DNA from: RGDT01 sp964630925
GTDB lineage: Bacteria; Planctomycetota; Planctomycetia; Gemmatales; Gemmataceae
Assembly: GCA_964630925.1 (NCBI GenBank)
Contig: CAZVZK010000018.1
Coordinates: 37,315 to 101,314 of the forward strand
DNA: 64,000 nt
Direction: 5' to 3'
Under the pieces are notes generated by a model that did no database searches, was not told the DNA's origin, and saw only the letters and a list, made by a program, of their open reading frames with translations. Shown one piece after another: positions 35,349-44,209 of this stretch. Position 1 is the first letter of the stretch; every line of letters begins with the position of its first letter. Position numbers and translations under genes: made by a program.

Positions 35349-36649
35349 TCGCCCCTCCCCGGATGGTTCCGCCACGTCTCGCGGCGGATCGCCGCCCGCC
35401 GCCCCGATGGCCCCGACGCGAACACGCCCGCCACCAGATCGCGGAAGCCCGACGCCAGCTCCCCCGGCGTCACCCGGTCCGGGCGGTGCGCCACGTCGAA
35501 CAGCGTGTAGGCGTCCCACCCCACGCCCAGCAGCCTCCCCTCGCGCGACAGCCGGCGGTGCAGCGGCGTGCCTGGGAACGGCGTCTCGATGGTCAACTGC
35601 ACGTCCGCCATCGGCGCGTCGTCAAGGAACGCCGCCAGCCGATCCATCGACGCCGGCGTCTCGCCGTCGCTGCCGACGATGAAGCAGCCGATCACCGCCA
35701 CCCCCGCCGCCTGGATCGCCCGCACCGCGTCCATCATCCTCGCCATCTCAGCCGCCTTCGGCCCCATGCCTGGATGCCGGAACACGAACGACTCGAGCCC
35801 CACCAGCACCTGCACGCACCCCGCCCGCGCCAGATCACGCAGCACGTCCGGCCTCTCGCCGATCCGCCAATCCGCCTCCGTGAACCACAACGCCCCCGCC
35901 TCTCCCAGCGCCTCCAGCAGCGGCGCAGGGTCACGCCCGCCGGCGAACGTGTTGTCGTCCGCCAGCTCCACCACGGGCCGCCCCACACGCCGCCGCACCG
36001 CCGCCAGCTCCTCACGGATCAGCGCCGCCGGCTTCTCGCGGAACGGCCCCAGCAGCCGGCTCGCCCCGCAGAACTCGCACGCCAGAGGGCACCCCCGCTG
36101 CGTCTGGATCGTCATCCGTGGCCGCCGTCCGCCCAGCAGGTCGAACCGCGGCACCGGCGCCGCGGCCAGGTCGAACGCCCTCTCCGCCGCGTAGCGCGGC
36201 GCCAGCCGCCCGCGCTCCACATCAGCAAGAATTGCGTGCCACACCGGCTCGCCCTCGCCGACACACACCGCGTCGAAGTGCAAAAGCGCCTCGTCCGGGC
36301 AGGCCGTCGCGTGCAGCCCGCCCAGGACGCTCCTGATCCCCCTCTGTCGCAGCACGTCCCCCAGCCGATACGCCTCGTTCGCCGACGCCGTCAGCGCCGA
36401 CACCGCCACCAGATCCGGGCGTTCGGCGGTGAGCGCATCCACGGCCTCGGGCGTGACGGCGGGCAGATCGCGGTACGAGCAGGACCAGTGCGGCGGCGTC
36501 ATGCCGGCGAGCGTCAGCAGGCCGAGCGCCGGCAACTGCCCGATGGCGGCGGCGCGGTCACGCAGGCCGGGCAGCGACATGCCCAGCGCGCGCATGGCGT
36601 CCTCGCGGACGCGGAAGCCGGTCAGGGGGACGAGGGTGACGTGAGGCAT
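35336..36649 (-). CDS. B12-binding-domain radical SAM protein
   Basis: 437 residues. The N-terminal half is a cobalamin-binding Rossmann-like domain (PDLVAVSALTASANEAYRLG, IRSVLGGLHATACPDEALLH, FDAVCVGEGEPVW). The radical SAM core has the cluster motif C187-x3-C191-x2-C194 (QRGCPLACEFCGA). Later elements include VVELADDNTFAGG, VLVGLESFVFRHPGMGPKAA and GCFIVGSDGETPAS. This layout matches the BchE/P-methylase-like clade that performs methyl transfers or ring chemistry on unactivated carbons; the substrate is not predictable. It is on the same strand as, and overlaps, the first of the four membrane paralogues, so it may modify something linked to them. Confidence 0.92.
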   Translation of the reverse strand: MPHVTLVPLTGFRVREDAMRALGMSLPGLRDRAAAIGQLPALGLLTLAGMTPPHWSCSYRDLPAVTPEAVDALTAERPDLVAVSALTASANEAYRLGDVLRQRGIRSVLGGLHATACPDEALLHFDAVCVGEGEPVWHAILADVERGRLAPRYAAERAFDLAAAPVPRFDLLGGRRPRMTIQTQRGCPLACEFCGASRLLGPFREKPAALIREELAAVRRRVGRPVVELADDNTFAGGRDPAPLLEALGEAGALWFTEADWRIGERPDVLRDLARAGCVQVLVGLESFVFRHPGMGPKAAEMARMMDAVRAIQAAGVAVIGCFIVGSDGETPASMDRLAAFLDDAPMADVQLTIETPFPGTPLHRRLSREGRLLGVGWDAYTLFDVAHRPDRVTPGELASGFRDLVAGVFASGPSGRRAAIRRETWRNHPGRGEWAS

Positions 36650-36656
36650 GCCCCCA

Positions 36657-38558
36657 TCATACCGCCTGCGGCGCCGCCGCGTGATGGCCGTCCGGGCGCG
36701 AGTGGGCCAGACGCAGCTCGCGGAGCATGGAGCGCTTCTTGGCCTGATGCGCCTGCATGCGCCGCACGATGTCGTCCAAGACGCGCACCGCGCGGACGAT
36801 GTGCGGCCCCTTGTTCAGCATGACGCACTCCGCCCGGTGCCCCATCGCCGCGTCCGTGATCTCCGCCCGCGACGGCATCCCCGTCTTCGCCAGCGACTCC
36901 AGCACCTGCGTCGCCCAGATCACCGGCACGTGCGCCGCCTCGCAGATCCACAGGATCTCCTCCTGCACCTCCGCCAGCCGCTCGAACCCGCACTCCACCG
37001 CCAGGTCGCCCCGCGCGATCATCACCCCGCAGCTCGGCCAGCGCATCGCCGCCAGCAGCATCTCAGGCAGGTTCTCGAACCCGCGCCTCGTCTCGATCTT
37101 CAACACCATGCCCGGCTTCCGCCCGCCGATCTTGTCCAGGTGCTGCTGGAGCATCTCCACGTCGCGGGCGGTGTTCGCGAACGACAGCTCCACGATGTCG
37201 GCGTGCCCGGCCACGAACGCCAGGTCCTCGACGTCCTTCGGCGAGAGCGCGTCCAGACGCAGGTCGCTCTCGGGCAGGTTGATCCCCTTGCCGCCCAGCA
37301 GCCTCGCGCCCCCCTCCCGGGTGTGCGTGATGCGGGCCACCGCCCGGCCCCCCTCCACCTTCTCGATCACCGCGCCGATCTTGCCGTCGTCGAACCACAC
37401 GGCCTCGCCCGGCCTGATGTGGGCGAACACCTCCGGCAGGGTGCAGCCGATGCTGGCCGGCGTGAGGACGCCCCCCCGCCCGTCCCGCGTCGCCGGCCGG
37501 CCCGGCGTCGGCCCCTCCGTCAGGACGAGCAGGTCGCCCTGGGCCAGCGGGATCGATGACTCGAGCGGCGGCAGCTCGCCCACCGGCGCCTCGCGCCCCG
37601 AACGCCGGTCACGCAACACCGTGCCGGGGACGATGTACGCCGTCTTCGACAGCTCGGCCCAGCACCCCGCCTCCGACACGTCCACGACCCGCATCTCGCG
37701 GCGCGAATCCCGCGCGTCCTCGAGCCGCACCCTCACCCCGACCCGCAGGCCCTTCAGCCACCCGCCGGGCACCGGCAGCCAGGCGTCCGCCTCCGCCGGC
37801 GCCGCGCTCGGGTCGGCCTCATCCGTCAGCCAGACACGCGCCGGCGCCGTGACACGCCCGAAGACGTCACGCTCGGGGCTTGCCTTCACGACCCGCGGCC
37901 CCGGCTCCAGCGGCCCGGTGCGCAGCTTCGGCCCGCCCAGGTCCATCGCCACCTTGCACCTCCGCCCCAGGGCCTTCTCGGCCCGGCGCAGGTTCTCGAT
38001 CATGGCCGCCCACGCCCCCGCGTCGTCGTGGGCGCAGTTGATGCGCATGCAGTCCATGCCCTGCTGGAGCAGGGCGTGAACGAGCGTGTACTCCTGGGCG
38101 GCTTCGCTCGGCATGGTGACCATGATCCGCACACCCCGCCCACCCGGCTGCGGGCCGAGCAGCGTCTTCGCGTGTTCGGCCAGCAGGCGTGGCCCCGCGG
38201 CGAAATCGACGGGGTGCCCCCCCTCCGGCGGGCGCCAGTGGTCGTGCGTCAGGCGGGCCAGCGCCGCCAGGACGGCATCCACGTTGGCCAGCACGGACGG
38301 CTCGGCCCGCCCGAGGGATGACAGCCCCGCGGCGGCCAGCCGGAGCTGCAACGGCCGCAGGTCGTGGCGGCGCAACGCCAGGTAGTGCAGCAGGTTGCGG
38401 GCGCTGGCCCGCCAGTCGGGGTGGGCCGATCCGAGCAGCGCCTCCGACCCGGCGTCGCCGGCCGCCATCTCGGCCCGCAGGGCCTTCAGCTCCTCCAACG
38501 CCCCCGCCAGCTCCCCGGCCTCGCCGCCGTGGCCCCGGCCGCCCAGTTTCGCGCCCAT
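36657..38558 (-). CDS. Divergent pyruvate kinase family protein
   Basis: 633 residues from ATG 38558, with GGAGGGT 8 nt upstream. Residues 1-140 are an extension not found in standard enzymes. The pyruvate kinase barrel then starts (RIMVTMPSEAAQEY; MRINCAHDDAGAW in place of the usual RxNFSHG), followed by MDLGGPKLRTGPLEPG, an enlarged B domain, GINLPESDLRLDALSPKDVE, VLKIETRRGFENLPE, MIARGDLAVECGFERLAEVQ and WATQVLESLAKTGMPSRAEI. The usual SGETAKG is replaced by CVMLNKGPHI, and the allosteric C-terminal domain is absent. PEP/ADP phosphotransfer is plausible but not assured. Malic enzyme and the toxin-antitoxin genes lie just upstream on the same strand. Confidence 0.88.
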   Translation of the reverse strand: MGAKLGGRGHGGEAGELAGALEELKALRAEMAAGDAGSEALLGSAHPDWRASARNLLHYLALRRHDLRPLQLRLAAAGLSSLGRAEPSVLANVDAVLAALARLTHDHWRPPEGGHPVDFAAGPRLLAEHAKTLLGPQPGGRGVRIMVTMPSEAAQEYTLVHALLQQGMDCMRINCAHDDAGAWAAMIENLRRAEKALGRRCKVAMDLGGPKLRTGPLEPGPRVVKASPERDVFGRVTAPARVWLTDEADPSAAPAEADAWLPVPGGWLKGLRVGVRVRLEDARDSRREMRVVDVSEAGCWAELSKTAYIVPGTVLRDRRSGREAPVGELPPLESSIPLAQGDLLVLTEGPTPGRPATRDGRGGVLTPASIGCTLPEVFAHIRPGEAVWFDDGKIGAVIEKVEGGRAVARITHTREGGARLLGGKGINLPESDLRLDALSPKDVEDLAFVAGHADIVELSFANTARDVEMLQQHLDKIGGRKPGMVLKIETRRGFENLPEMLLAAMRWPSCGVMIARGDLAVECGFERLAEVQEEILWICEAAHVPVIWATQVLESLAKTGMPSRAEITDAAMGHRAECVMLNKGPHIVRAVRVLDDIVRRMQAHQAKKRSMLRELRLAHSRPDGHHAAAPQAV

Positions 38559-38610
38559 CGGTCTACCCTCCGTGATCAAAAGGAGGGGGAATGCATCTCA
38601 CGTGCCGCCG

Positions 38611-38753
38611 TCACGCCGTCTCGCGGCCAGGACGCCGGGCCACCCCGCTCTCCGCCGCCGCCTTCGCCACCGCCCGCACCACCTTCCTGTCGAACACGCT
38701 CGGCACCACGTAGTCCTCCGACAGGTCCTCGTCGGGGATGATCCCCGCGATCG
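38611..38753 (-). repeat. Direct repeat of the malic enzyme 3' end, downstream copy
   Basis: 143 bp identical, apart from a 12-bp indel, to 39318-39472. It starts exactly at the stop codon and ends at CGATCGCGGGG inside both genes. No substitutions were found when read base by base. The two copies bracket the antitoxin and the toxin core, like the ends of an inserted or recombined module. Confidence 0.9.
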
Positions 38754-39006
38754 ATCGGATCGCATCGCACAGGATGGCGCTCGGGAGCCGTAGCCCGCCC
38801 TCGGGCGGCTGCACCAGGATGTGCAACGGCAACGCCCTCGTCTTCGTGGTGATCGGCAACACCACGACGAGGCCGGCCCGCCCGGAGTTGAAGGGGTCCG
38901 AGGAAAGGACGAGGACAGGACGGCGTCCGCCCTGCTCGTGGCCGAACACCGGATCGAGGTCCGCGAGCCAGACATCCCCGCGCGACGGGTTGGGCACGCC
39001 GCTCAC
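38611..39006 (-). CDS. MazF/PemK-like toxin with malic-enzyme C-terminal tail
   Basis: 131 residues from a GTG that overlaps the antitoxin stop (GTGA). Residues 8-85 are a MazF/PemK core: SRGDVWLADLDPVFGHEQGG, RRPVLVLSSDPFN, LVVVLPITTKT, and LRLPSAILCDAIRS. MazF proteins are mRNA-cleaving ribonucleases neutralised by a MazE partner. From residue 86 to the stop the sequence (IAGIIPDEDLSEDYVVPSVF onward) is not MazF-like. It equals the last 50 residues of the malic enzyme encoded upstream, except for a four-residue indel. The family's usual C-terminal strand/helix is therefore missing, and activity may be altered. The gene ends 52 bp before the pyruvate kinase start. Confidence 0.9.
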   Translation of the reverse strand: MSGVPNPSRGDVWLADLDPVFGHEQGGRRPVLVLSSDPFNSGRAGLVVVLPITTKTRALPLHILVQPPEGGLRLPSAILCDAIRSIAGIIPDEDLSEDYVVPSVFDRKVVRAVAKAAAESGVARRPGRETA

Positions 39007-39305
39007 GACGCCTCCTCCATGTCGGAGGAATGTTCGACCCGCCCGTCCTCCGTCCACCGCTCGTTCTTGTCCAGGCCGTCCATGAGGGTGCCGTCGAACT
39101 CACGCCGCTCGCGCTCCACCTCGGCCCAGACCTCCGGGTCGGTACGCATCGCCGCGTACCCCTTCTCGACGTATTCCCAGAACTTGGCGTCGTAATCCCC
39201 CTTGATCGCCGCCTCCAGGGCGGCCTCCAGGGATAACCCCTGCCATCGCGCCAGCTCGCGCAGCCGGCCCATCGCCTTCATCGAAACGTTTACGGTCTCG
39301 CTCAT
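39003..39305 (-). CDS. MazE-like ribbon-helix-helix antitoxin
   Basis: 100 residues. The N-terminal part (SETVNVSMKAMGRLRELARW, then QGLSLEAALEAAI) fits a ribbon-helix-helix DNA-binding antitoxin. The acidic C-terminal half (YAAMRTDPEVWAEVERERRE, FDGTLMDGL) is the usual toxin-binding region. The start is 12 bp after the malic enzyme stop, with GAGGGGG just before it, and the end overlaps the toxin start by four bases. Expected role: neutralise the toxin and autoregulate; here transcription may also come from the malic enzyme promoter. Confidence 0.88.
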   Translation of the reverse strand: MSETVNVSMKAMGRLRELARWQGLSLEAALEAAIKGDYDAKFWEYVEKGYAAMRTDPEVWAEVERERREFDGTLMDGLDKNERWTEDGRVEHSSDMEEAS

Positions 39306-39317
39306 CGCATCCCCCTC

Positions 39318-40748
<1,431 letters not shown>

Positions 40749-40781
40749 GCCCGTCTCCTCGTGTGGTGGCGTCTTCGGAGG

Positions 40782-40790
40782 ATTGTATCA
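40782..40790 (-). promoter_or_regulatory. Extended -10 (TGATACAAT) for malic enzyme
   Basis: On the minus strand the sequence reads TGATACAAT, an extended -10 (TGnTACAAT), about 34 nt before the ATG at 40748. No good -35 is seen, as expected for extended -10 promoters. Confidence 0.5.
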
Positions 40791-40824
40791 TCCGCCCGCC
40801 ATCCCCACCCCGCCCCGCCTCGTC

Positions 40825-40833
40825 TGATACAAT
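40825..40833 (+). promoter_or_regulatory. Extended -10 (TGATACAAT) for the PrcB_C-like array
   Basis: The same nonamer TGATACAAT on the plus strand, 24 nt before the ATG at 40858. It forms a divergent pair with 40782-40790 within a 109-bp gap. Confidence 0.5.
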
Positions 40834-40857
40834 GCCCGCGTACCAAAGGGTCATCAC

Positions 40858-41322
40858 ATGCTCGCACTGATGCTCTGTCTGCTCGCCGCCGACGCCGAGC
40901 CCGCCGCCCCCGTCAAGGTCCTCGCCAAGGGCGAGTGGCGCCACGGCGGCGTCAACGGCAAGAAGGCCCTCGTCATCCTCAAAGCGGAGGACCTCGCCAA
41001 CCTCCTGCCGTACTCCAACCTCGACGCGCCGCCGGCCGCCGTGGGGCGGATGGCGGCCGCCGACCTCGCCGCCGACATGGGCGTCAAGTCCATCGACTGG
41101 TCGAAGCAGATGGCCGTCATCCTCCTGACCGGCGAGGCCGGCTCCGGCGGCTACACCGTCGAGGTCACGAAGCTCAAGGCCGAGAAGGGCACGCTCACGG
41201 TGTCGTGGAAGCGCACCGCCCCGGCCGGCGCCGCCGACTCCGTCATCACCCACCCCAGCCTCGCCGTCCTGCTCCCGAGGTTCACCGGCAAGGTCGTCTT
41301 CGACCCGCCGCTAGGCAAGTGA
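40858..41322 (+). CDS. Exported PrcB_C-like protein, tandem copy 1 of 7
   Basis: 154 residues with a very short signal peptide (MLALMLCLLAADAEPAAPVK). The mature domain resembles the PrcB C-terminal domain: a VKVLAKGEWRHGG strand, SIDWSKQMAVILLTGEAGSG, GYTVEVTKLKAEKGTLTVSW, then LLPRFTGKVVFDPPLGK. PrcB_C domains occur in secreted proteins of protease complexes and in putative lipoproteins; a biochemical function is not established. Copy 1 has the canonical GSGGYTVEV turn. It heads a seven-gene run with gaps of about 10 bp, in which each start follows a GAGG that overlaps the previous stop. Confidence 0.82.
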   Translation: MLALMLCLLAADAEPAAPVKVLAKGEWRHGGVNGKKALVILKAEDLANLLPYSNLDAPPAAVGRMAAADLAADMGVKSIDWSKQMAVILLTGEAGSGGYTVEVTKLKAEKGTLTVSWKRTAPAGAADSVITHPSLAVLLPRFTGKVVFDPPLGK

Positions 41323-41332
41323 GGCCCGCCTC

Positions 41333-41833
41333 ATGCTCGCGCTGATCCTCTGCCTCCTGGCCGACCCCGAGCCGGCCACACCCGTCAAGGTGTTGGCACG
41401 CGGTGAGTGGGCGCGGCCCGAGTGGAACGCCGTCAAGGGCGGCAAGGGCCTGGTTATCCGCAGCGACGACGACCTCCTCGCCGCGACGCCGCACGGCACG
41501 CGCGGCGCCGGCCCCGACCTGACCATCCCCGACGCCCGCCGCGAGATGCTCGAGAAGCTGGTGTCCGCCGAACTAAAGGCCGGCAAGGGGGCTTTCACGG
41601 GCCTCGACTGGAAGAAGCACACCGCCATCGCCATCCTCGCGGGCCCGAAGCCGCACACCGGCTTCCGCGCCGAGATCACCTCCGTCGCCGAGGAGAAGGG
41701 CGTGTTGCGGGTCAAATGGAAGTTGCACGAGCTGAAGGGCCCCGCCGGCAGGACCGAGAGCCACCCCAGCGCCTGCGTCCTCATCCCGCGCCACGACGGC
41801 AAGGTGATCTTCGACCCGCCTTTCCCCAAGTGA
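41333..41833 (+). CDS. Exported PrcB_C-like protein, tandem copy 2 of 7
   Basis: 166 residues, the longest copy, with signal MLALILCLLADPEPATPVK. The domain centre is GLDWKKHTAIAILAGPKPHT, GFRAEITSVAEEKGVLRVKW, and the end SHPSACVLIPRHDGKVIFDP. The HPSACVLIPRHDGK block is shared only with copy 6, so these two are sister genes. It has an extra helical insert (ARREMLEKLVSAELKAGK) before the DW strand. TGAGG of the upstream stop provides the ribosome-binding site. Confidence 0.8.
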   Translation: MLALILCLLADPEPATPVKVLARGEWARPEWNAVKGGKGLVIRSDDDLLAATPHGTRGAGPDLTIPDARREMLEKLVSAELKAGKGAFTGLDWKKHTAIAILAGPKPHTGFRAEITSVAEEKGVLRVKWKLHELKGPAGRTESHPSACVLIPRHDGKVIFDPPFPK

Positions 41834-41843
41834 GGCCGACCTC

Positions 41844-42302
41844 ATGTTGACGATGCTGTTGCTCGCGGCACTGGCCGCCGACGCCGAGCCCGAGCCGGGC
41901 GTCAAGATCCTCGCACGCGGCGCCTGGCGAAACGCCGCCCAGAACGGGCGGAACGGGATCGTCGTCCGCGCCGGCCTCGACCTAACGTCCCTGTTGCCCT
42001 ACGCCCTCCTCAGCCGCGCCCTCGAGATCACCGCCAGGGCCGCCACGGAAGACCTCGCCGCTGACCTCAAGGTCAAGTCCATCGACTGGTCGAAGCAGAT
42101 GGTTGTCTTCGTCCTGGCCGGGGCGACGAAGGAGGGCGGCCGCGTCGAGGTGACCTCCGTCACCGCCGAGAAGGGCACGTTGACGGTGAAGTGGAAATTG
42201 CACCCGGCCAAGGGGGGCAAGTCAACGGACAGCCACCCGAATGAGGCCGTCCTCCTCCCGAAGTTCACCGGCAAGGTGATCTTCGACCCGCCCCTCCCCT
42301 GA
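41844..42302 (+). CDS. Exported PrcB_C-like protein, tandem copy 3 of 7
   Basis: 152 residues with signal MLTMLLLAALAADAEPEPGV. The core SIDWSKQMVVFVLAGATKEG, GRVEVTSVTAEKGTLTVKWK and LLPKFTGKVIFDPPLP is closest to copies 1 and 5 (GAWRNAAQNG compared with GEWRHGGVNG and GAWRHAASNG). The GGY turn is changed to EGGRVEV. It is the only copy lacking the final Lys. Function unknown. Confidence 0.8.
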   Translation: MLTMLLLAALAADAEPEPGVKILARGAWRNAAQNGRNGIVVRAGLDLTSLLPYALLSRALEITARAATEDLAADLKVKSIDWSKQMVVFVLAGATKEGGRVEVTSVTAEKGTLTVKWKLHPAKGGKSTDSHPNEAVLLPKFTGKVIFDPPLP

Positions 42303-42315
42303 TGAGATGCCCGCC

Positions 42316-42774
42316 ATGCTCACGCTGCTGCTCATCCTCGCCGCCGACGCGGAGCCGCCGACGCCGCCCGTGAAGCCACTCGCCTCCGCCCACTGGGTCG
42401 AGGCCCGCTGGCCGGCGAAGGTCGGCGGCAAGGGCATCGCCATCCGCGACGCCGCCGCCCTCGCCGAGGCCACGGGCCGCTCGCCGAAGCGCGATGGCCC
42501 CGCCGCGGCGAAGGAGCTGGCGGCCACCCTCGGCGTGAAGGCCATCGACTGGAAGAAGGAGATGGTCGTCGCCGTCCTCGCCGGCCCGAAGTCGTGCGAC
42601 GGCCACCGCGTCGAGGTCACCGGCTTCAAGGTCACCAAGGGTACGCTCACCGTGTCGTGGCGCCTGCACGAGCCGCGCGGCCTCGCCACCGCCGTCGTGG
42701 AGCACCCCACGGCGGTGATACTGCTGCCAAGATTCGCCGGCAAGGTCGTCTTCGACCCACCACTTGGGAAATGA
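42316..42774 (+). CDS. Exported PrcB_C-like protein, tandem copy 4 of 7
   Basis: 152 residues from the second of two in-frame ATGs (42307 and 42316); 42316 aligns with the paralogues (MLTLLLILAADAEPPTPPVK). The centre is AIDWKKEMVVAVLAGPKSCD, HRVEVTGFKVTKGTLTVSWR and the end VEHPTAVILLPRFAGKVVFD. The EHPTAVILLPRF block and GIAIRDAAALAEATG are shared with copy 7, its sister. Function unknown. Confidence 0.78.
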   Translation: MLTLLLILAADAEPPTPPVKPLASAHWVEARWPAKVGGKGIAIRDAAALAEATGRSPKRDGPAAAKELAATLGVKAIDWKKEMVVAVLAGPKSCDGHRVEVTGFKVTKGTLTVSWRLHEPRGLATAVVEHPTAVILLPRFAGKVVFDPPLGK

Positions 42775-42784
42775 GGTCGCAGCC

Positions 42785-43240
42785 GTGCTCGCGTTCCTTC
42801 TCTGCCTGTTCGCCGCCGACTCCGAGCCGGCCCCGGACATGAAGGTCATCGCCTCGGGGGCGTGGCGGCACGCGGCCAGCAACGGGAAGAAGCTCCTTGT
42901 GATCCGCAAGGCGGCCGACCTGGAGGACCTCAAACCGTACGTCAACTACCGCGCCCCTGGTGGGGAGATAGCCGCCGCCCACCTCGCCGCCGACCTCAAG
43001 GTCAAGAAGATCGACTGGGACAAGCAGATGGCCCTCCTCATCCTCGTCGGCGAGCGCGATTCGGGCGGCTACTCCGTCGAGGTGAAGGGGCTCAAGATCG
43101 AGAAGGGCGTCCTCACCGTGTCGTGGAAGGAGAACGCGCCGAAGGGCCCCGCCACCGACGCGATCACCTACCCCAACCGCGTCGTCCTCGTCCCCAGGTT
43201 CACCGGCAAGGTGGTGTTCGACCCGCCCCTCGGGAAGTGA
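42785..43240 (+). CDS. Exported PrcB_C-like protein, tandem copy 5 of 7
   Basis: 151 residues from GTG 42785 (reading LAFLLCLFAADSEPAPDMKV), the position matching the other copies. An upstream in-frame ATG at 42764 lies inside the previous gene and would give a charged, poor signal. The centre is KIDWDKQMALLILVGERDSG, GYSVEVKGLKIEKGVLTVSW and the end VPRFTGKVVFDPPLGK. It keeps the SGGY turn and pairs with copy 1. Function unknown. Confidence 0.78.
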   Translation: MLAFLLCLFAADSEPAPDMKVIASGAWRHAASNGKKLLVIRKAADLEDLKPYVNYRAPGGEIAAAHLAADLKVKKIDWDKQMALLILVGERDSGGYSVEVKGLKIEKGVLTVSWKENAPKGPATDAITYPNRVVLVPRFTGKVVFDPPLGK

Positions 43241-43250
43241 GGTGCCGTCC

Positions 43251-43724
43251 ATGTTCGCGCTGATCCTATGCCTGCTCGCCGACCCCGAGCCGTCCGCCGT
43301 CGTGAAGCCCCTGGCACGGGGGACGTGGCCCGCCCCGAAGTTTGGCGCCGAGCGCGGCAAGCCCAAGGGCATCATCGCCCGAAGCGCCATCGACGTGGTG
43401 TCGAACACCTTCCACGTCCTCCGCGTCGCCGGCATGGACACCACCGAGGCTGACGCCACCCGCGACCTGGCCAACGCCCTCAAGGTCAAATCCATCGACT
43501 GGAAGAAGCAGATGGCCGTGGCCGTCCTGGGCGGCCAGCGTGGGTCGAACGCCTACAGGGTGGAGATCACCGGGCTGTACGTCGAGAAGGGGACGCTCAA
43601 GGTCTCGTGGATGCTGCACAAGGGCCCGCGGGGCGGCGACGACGTGATCACCCACCCCAGCGCCTGCGTGCTGATCCCCCGCCACGACGGCAAGGTCGTC
43701 TTCGACCCGCCCATCGGAAAGTGA
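43251..43724 (+). CDS. Exported PrcB_C-like protein, tandem copy 6 of 7
   Basis: 157 residues from ATG 43251 (MFALILCLLADPEPSAVVKP); a GTG at 43242 is less likely. The centre is SIDWKKQMAVAVLGGQRGSN, YRVEITGLYVEKGTLKVSWM and the end THPSACVLIPRHDGKVVFDP, matching copy 2. The N-terminal half is diverged (GAERGKPKGIIARSAIDVVS). Function unknown. Confidence 0.8.
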   Translation: MFALILCLLADPEPSAVVKPLARGTWPAPKFGAERGKPKGIIARSAIDVVSNTFHVLRVAGMDTTEADATRDLANALKVKSIDWKKQMAVAVLGGQRGSNAYRVEITGLYVEKGTLKVSWMLHKGPRGGDDVITHPSACVLIPRHDGKVVFDPPIGK

Positions 43725-43734
43725 GTGAGGACCG

Positions 43735-44202
43735 ATGCTCGCGCTGGCAATCTGCCTGCTCGCCTCCGACCCCGAGCTTGCCGTCCCGCCGGTCAAGGTC
43801 ATTGCGTCGGTCACCTGGACTGACCAACGCTGGCCAGCCCCCGTGGGGGGCAGGGGCCTCGCCATCCGCGACGCGGCCTCGCTCGCCGCCATGGCCGGCC
43901 TGCCCACGAAGGGCGACGGCCCGGCCCGCGCCGAGAAGGCCCTCGCCGCCGCCCTCGGCGTCAAGCGCATCGACTGGAAGTGCCAGACGGCCGTCGCGAT
44001 CATCGCCGGCCACAGGGGGGGACGCGGCGGGCACATCGTCGAGGTCAACGGCGTCAAGATGGAGAAGGGGGTGCTGAAGGTCTCATGGATGTTGCACGAG
44101 CCGGAAGGCCTCAGGGATAGGGCCATCGAGCATCCCACCGCCGTCATCCTGCTCCCCCGGTTCACCGGCAAGGTCGTCTTCGACCCGCCCCTGAAGGAGT
44201 GA
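43735..44202 (+). CDS. Exported PrcB_C-like protein, tandem copy 7 of 7
   Basis: 155 residues with signal MLALAICLLASDPELAVPPV. The centre is RIDWKCQTAVAIIAGHRGGR, HIVEVNGVKMEKGVLKVSWM and the end IEHPTAVILLPRFTGKVVFD, pairing with copy 4. An unusual Cys replaces the common Lys/Ser in DWKCQ. The last copy ends 7 bp before the molybdopterin oxidoreductase gene, so the array and the oxidoreductase may be on one transcript. Confidence 0.8.
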   Translation: MLALAICLLASDPELAVPPVKVIASVTWTDQRWPAPVGGRGLAIRDAASLAAMAGLPTKGDGPARAEKALAAALGVKRIDWKCQTAVAIIAGHRGGRGGHIVEVNGVKMEKGVLKVSWMLHEPEGLRDRAIEHPTAVILLPRFTGKVVFDPPLKE

Positions 44203-44209
44203 CGCCTCG

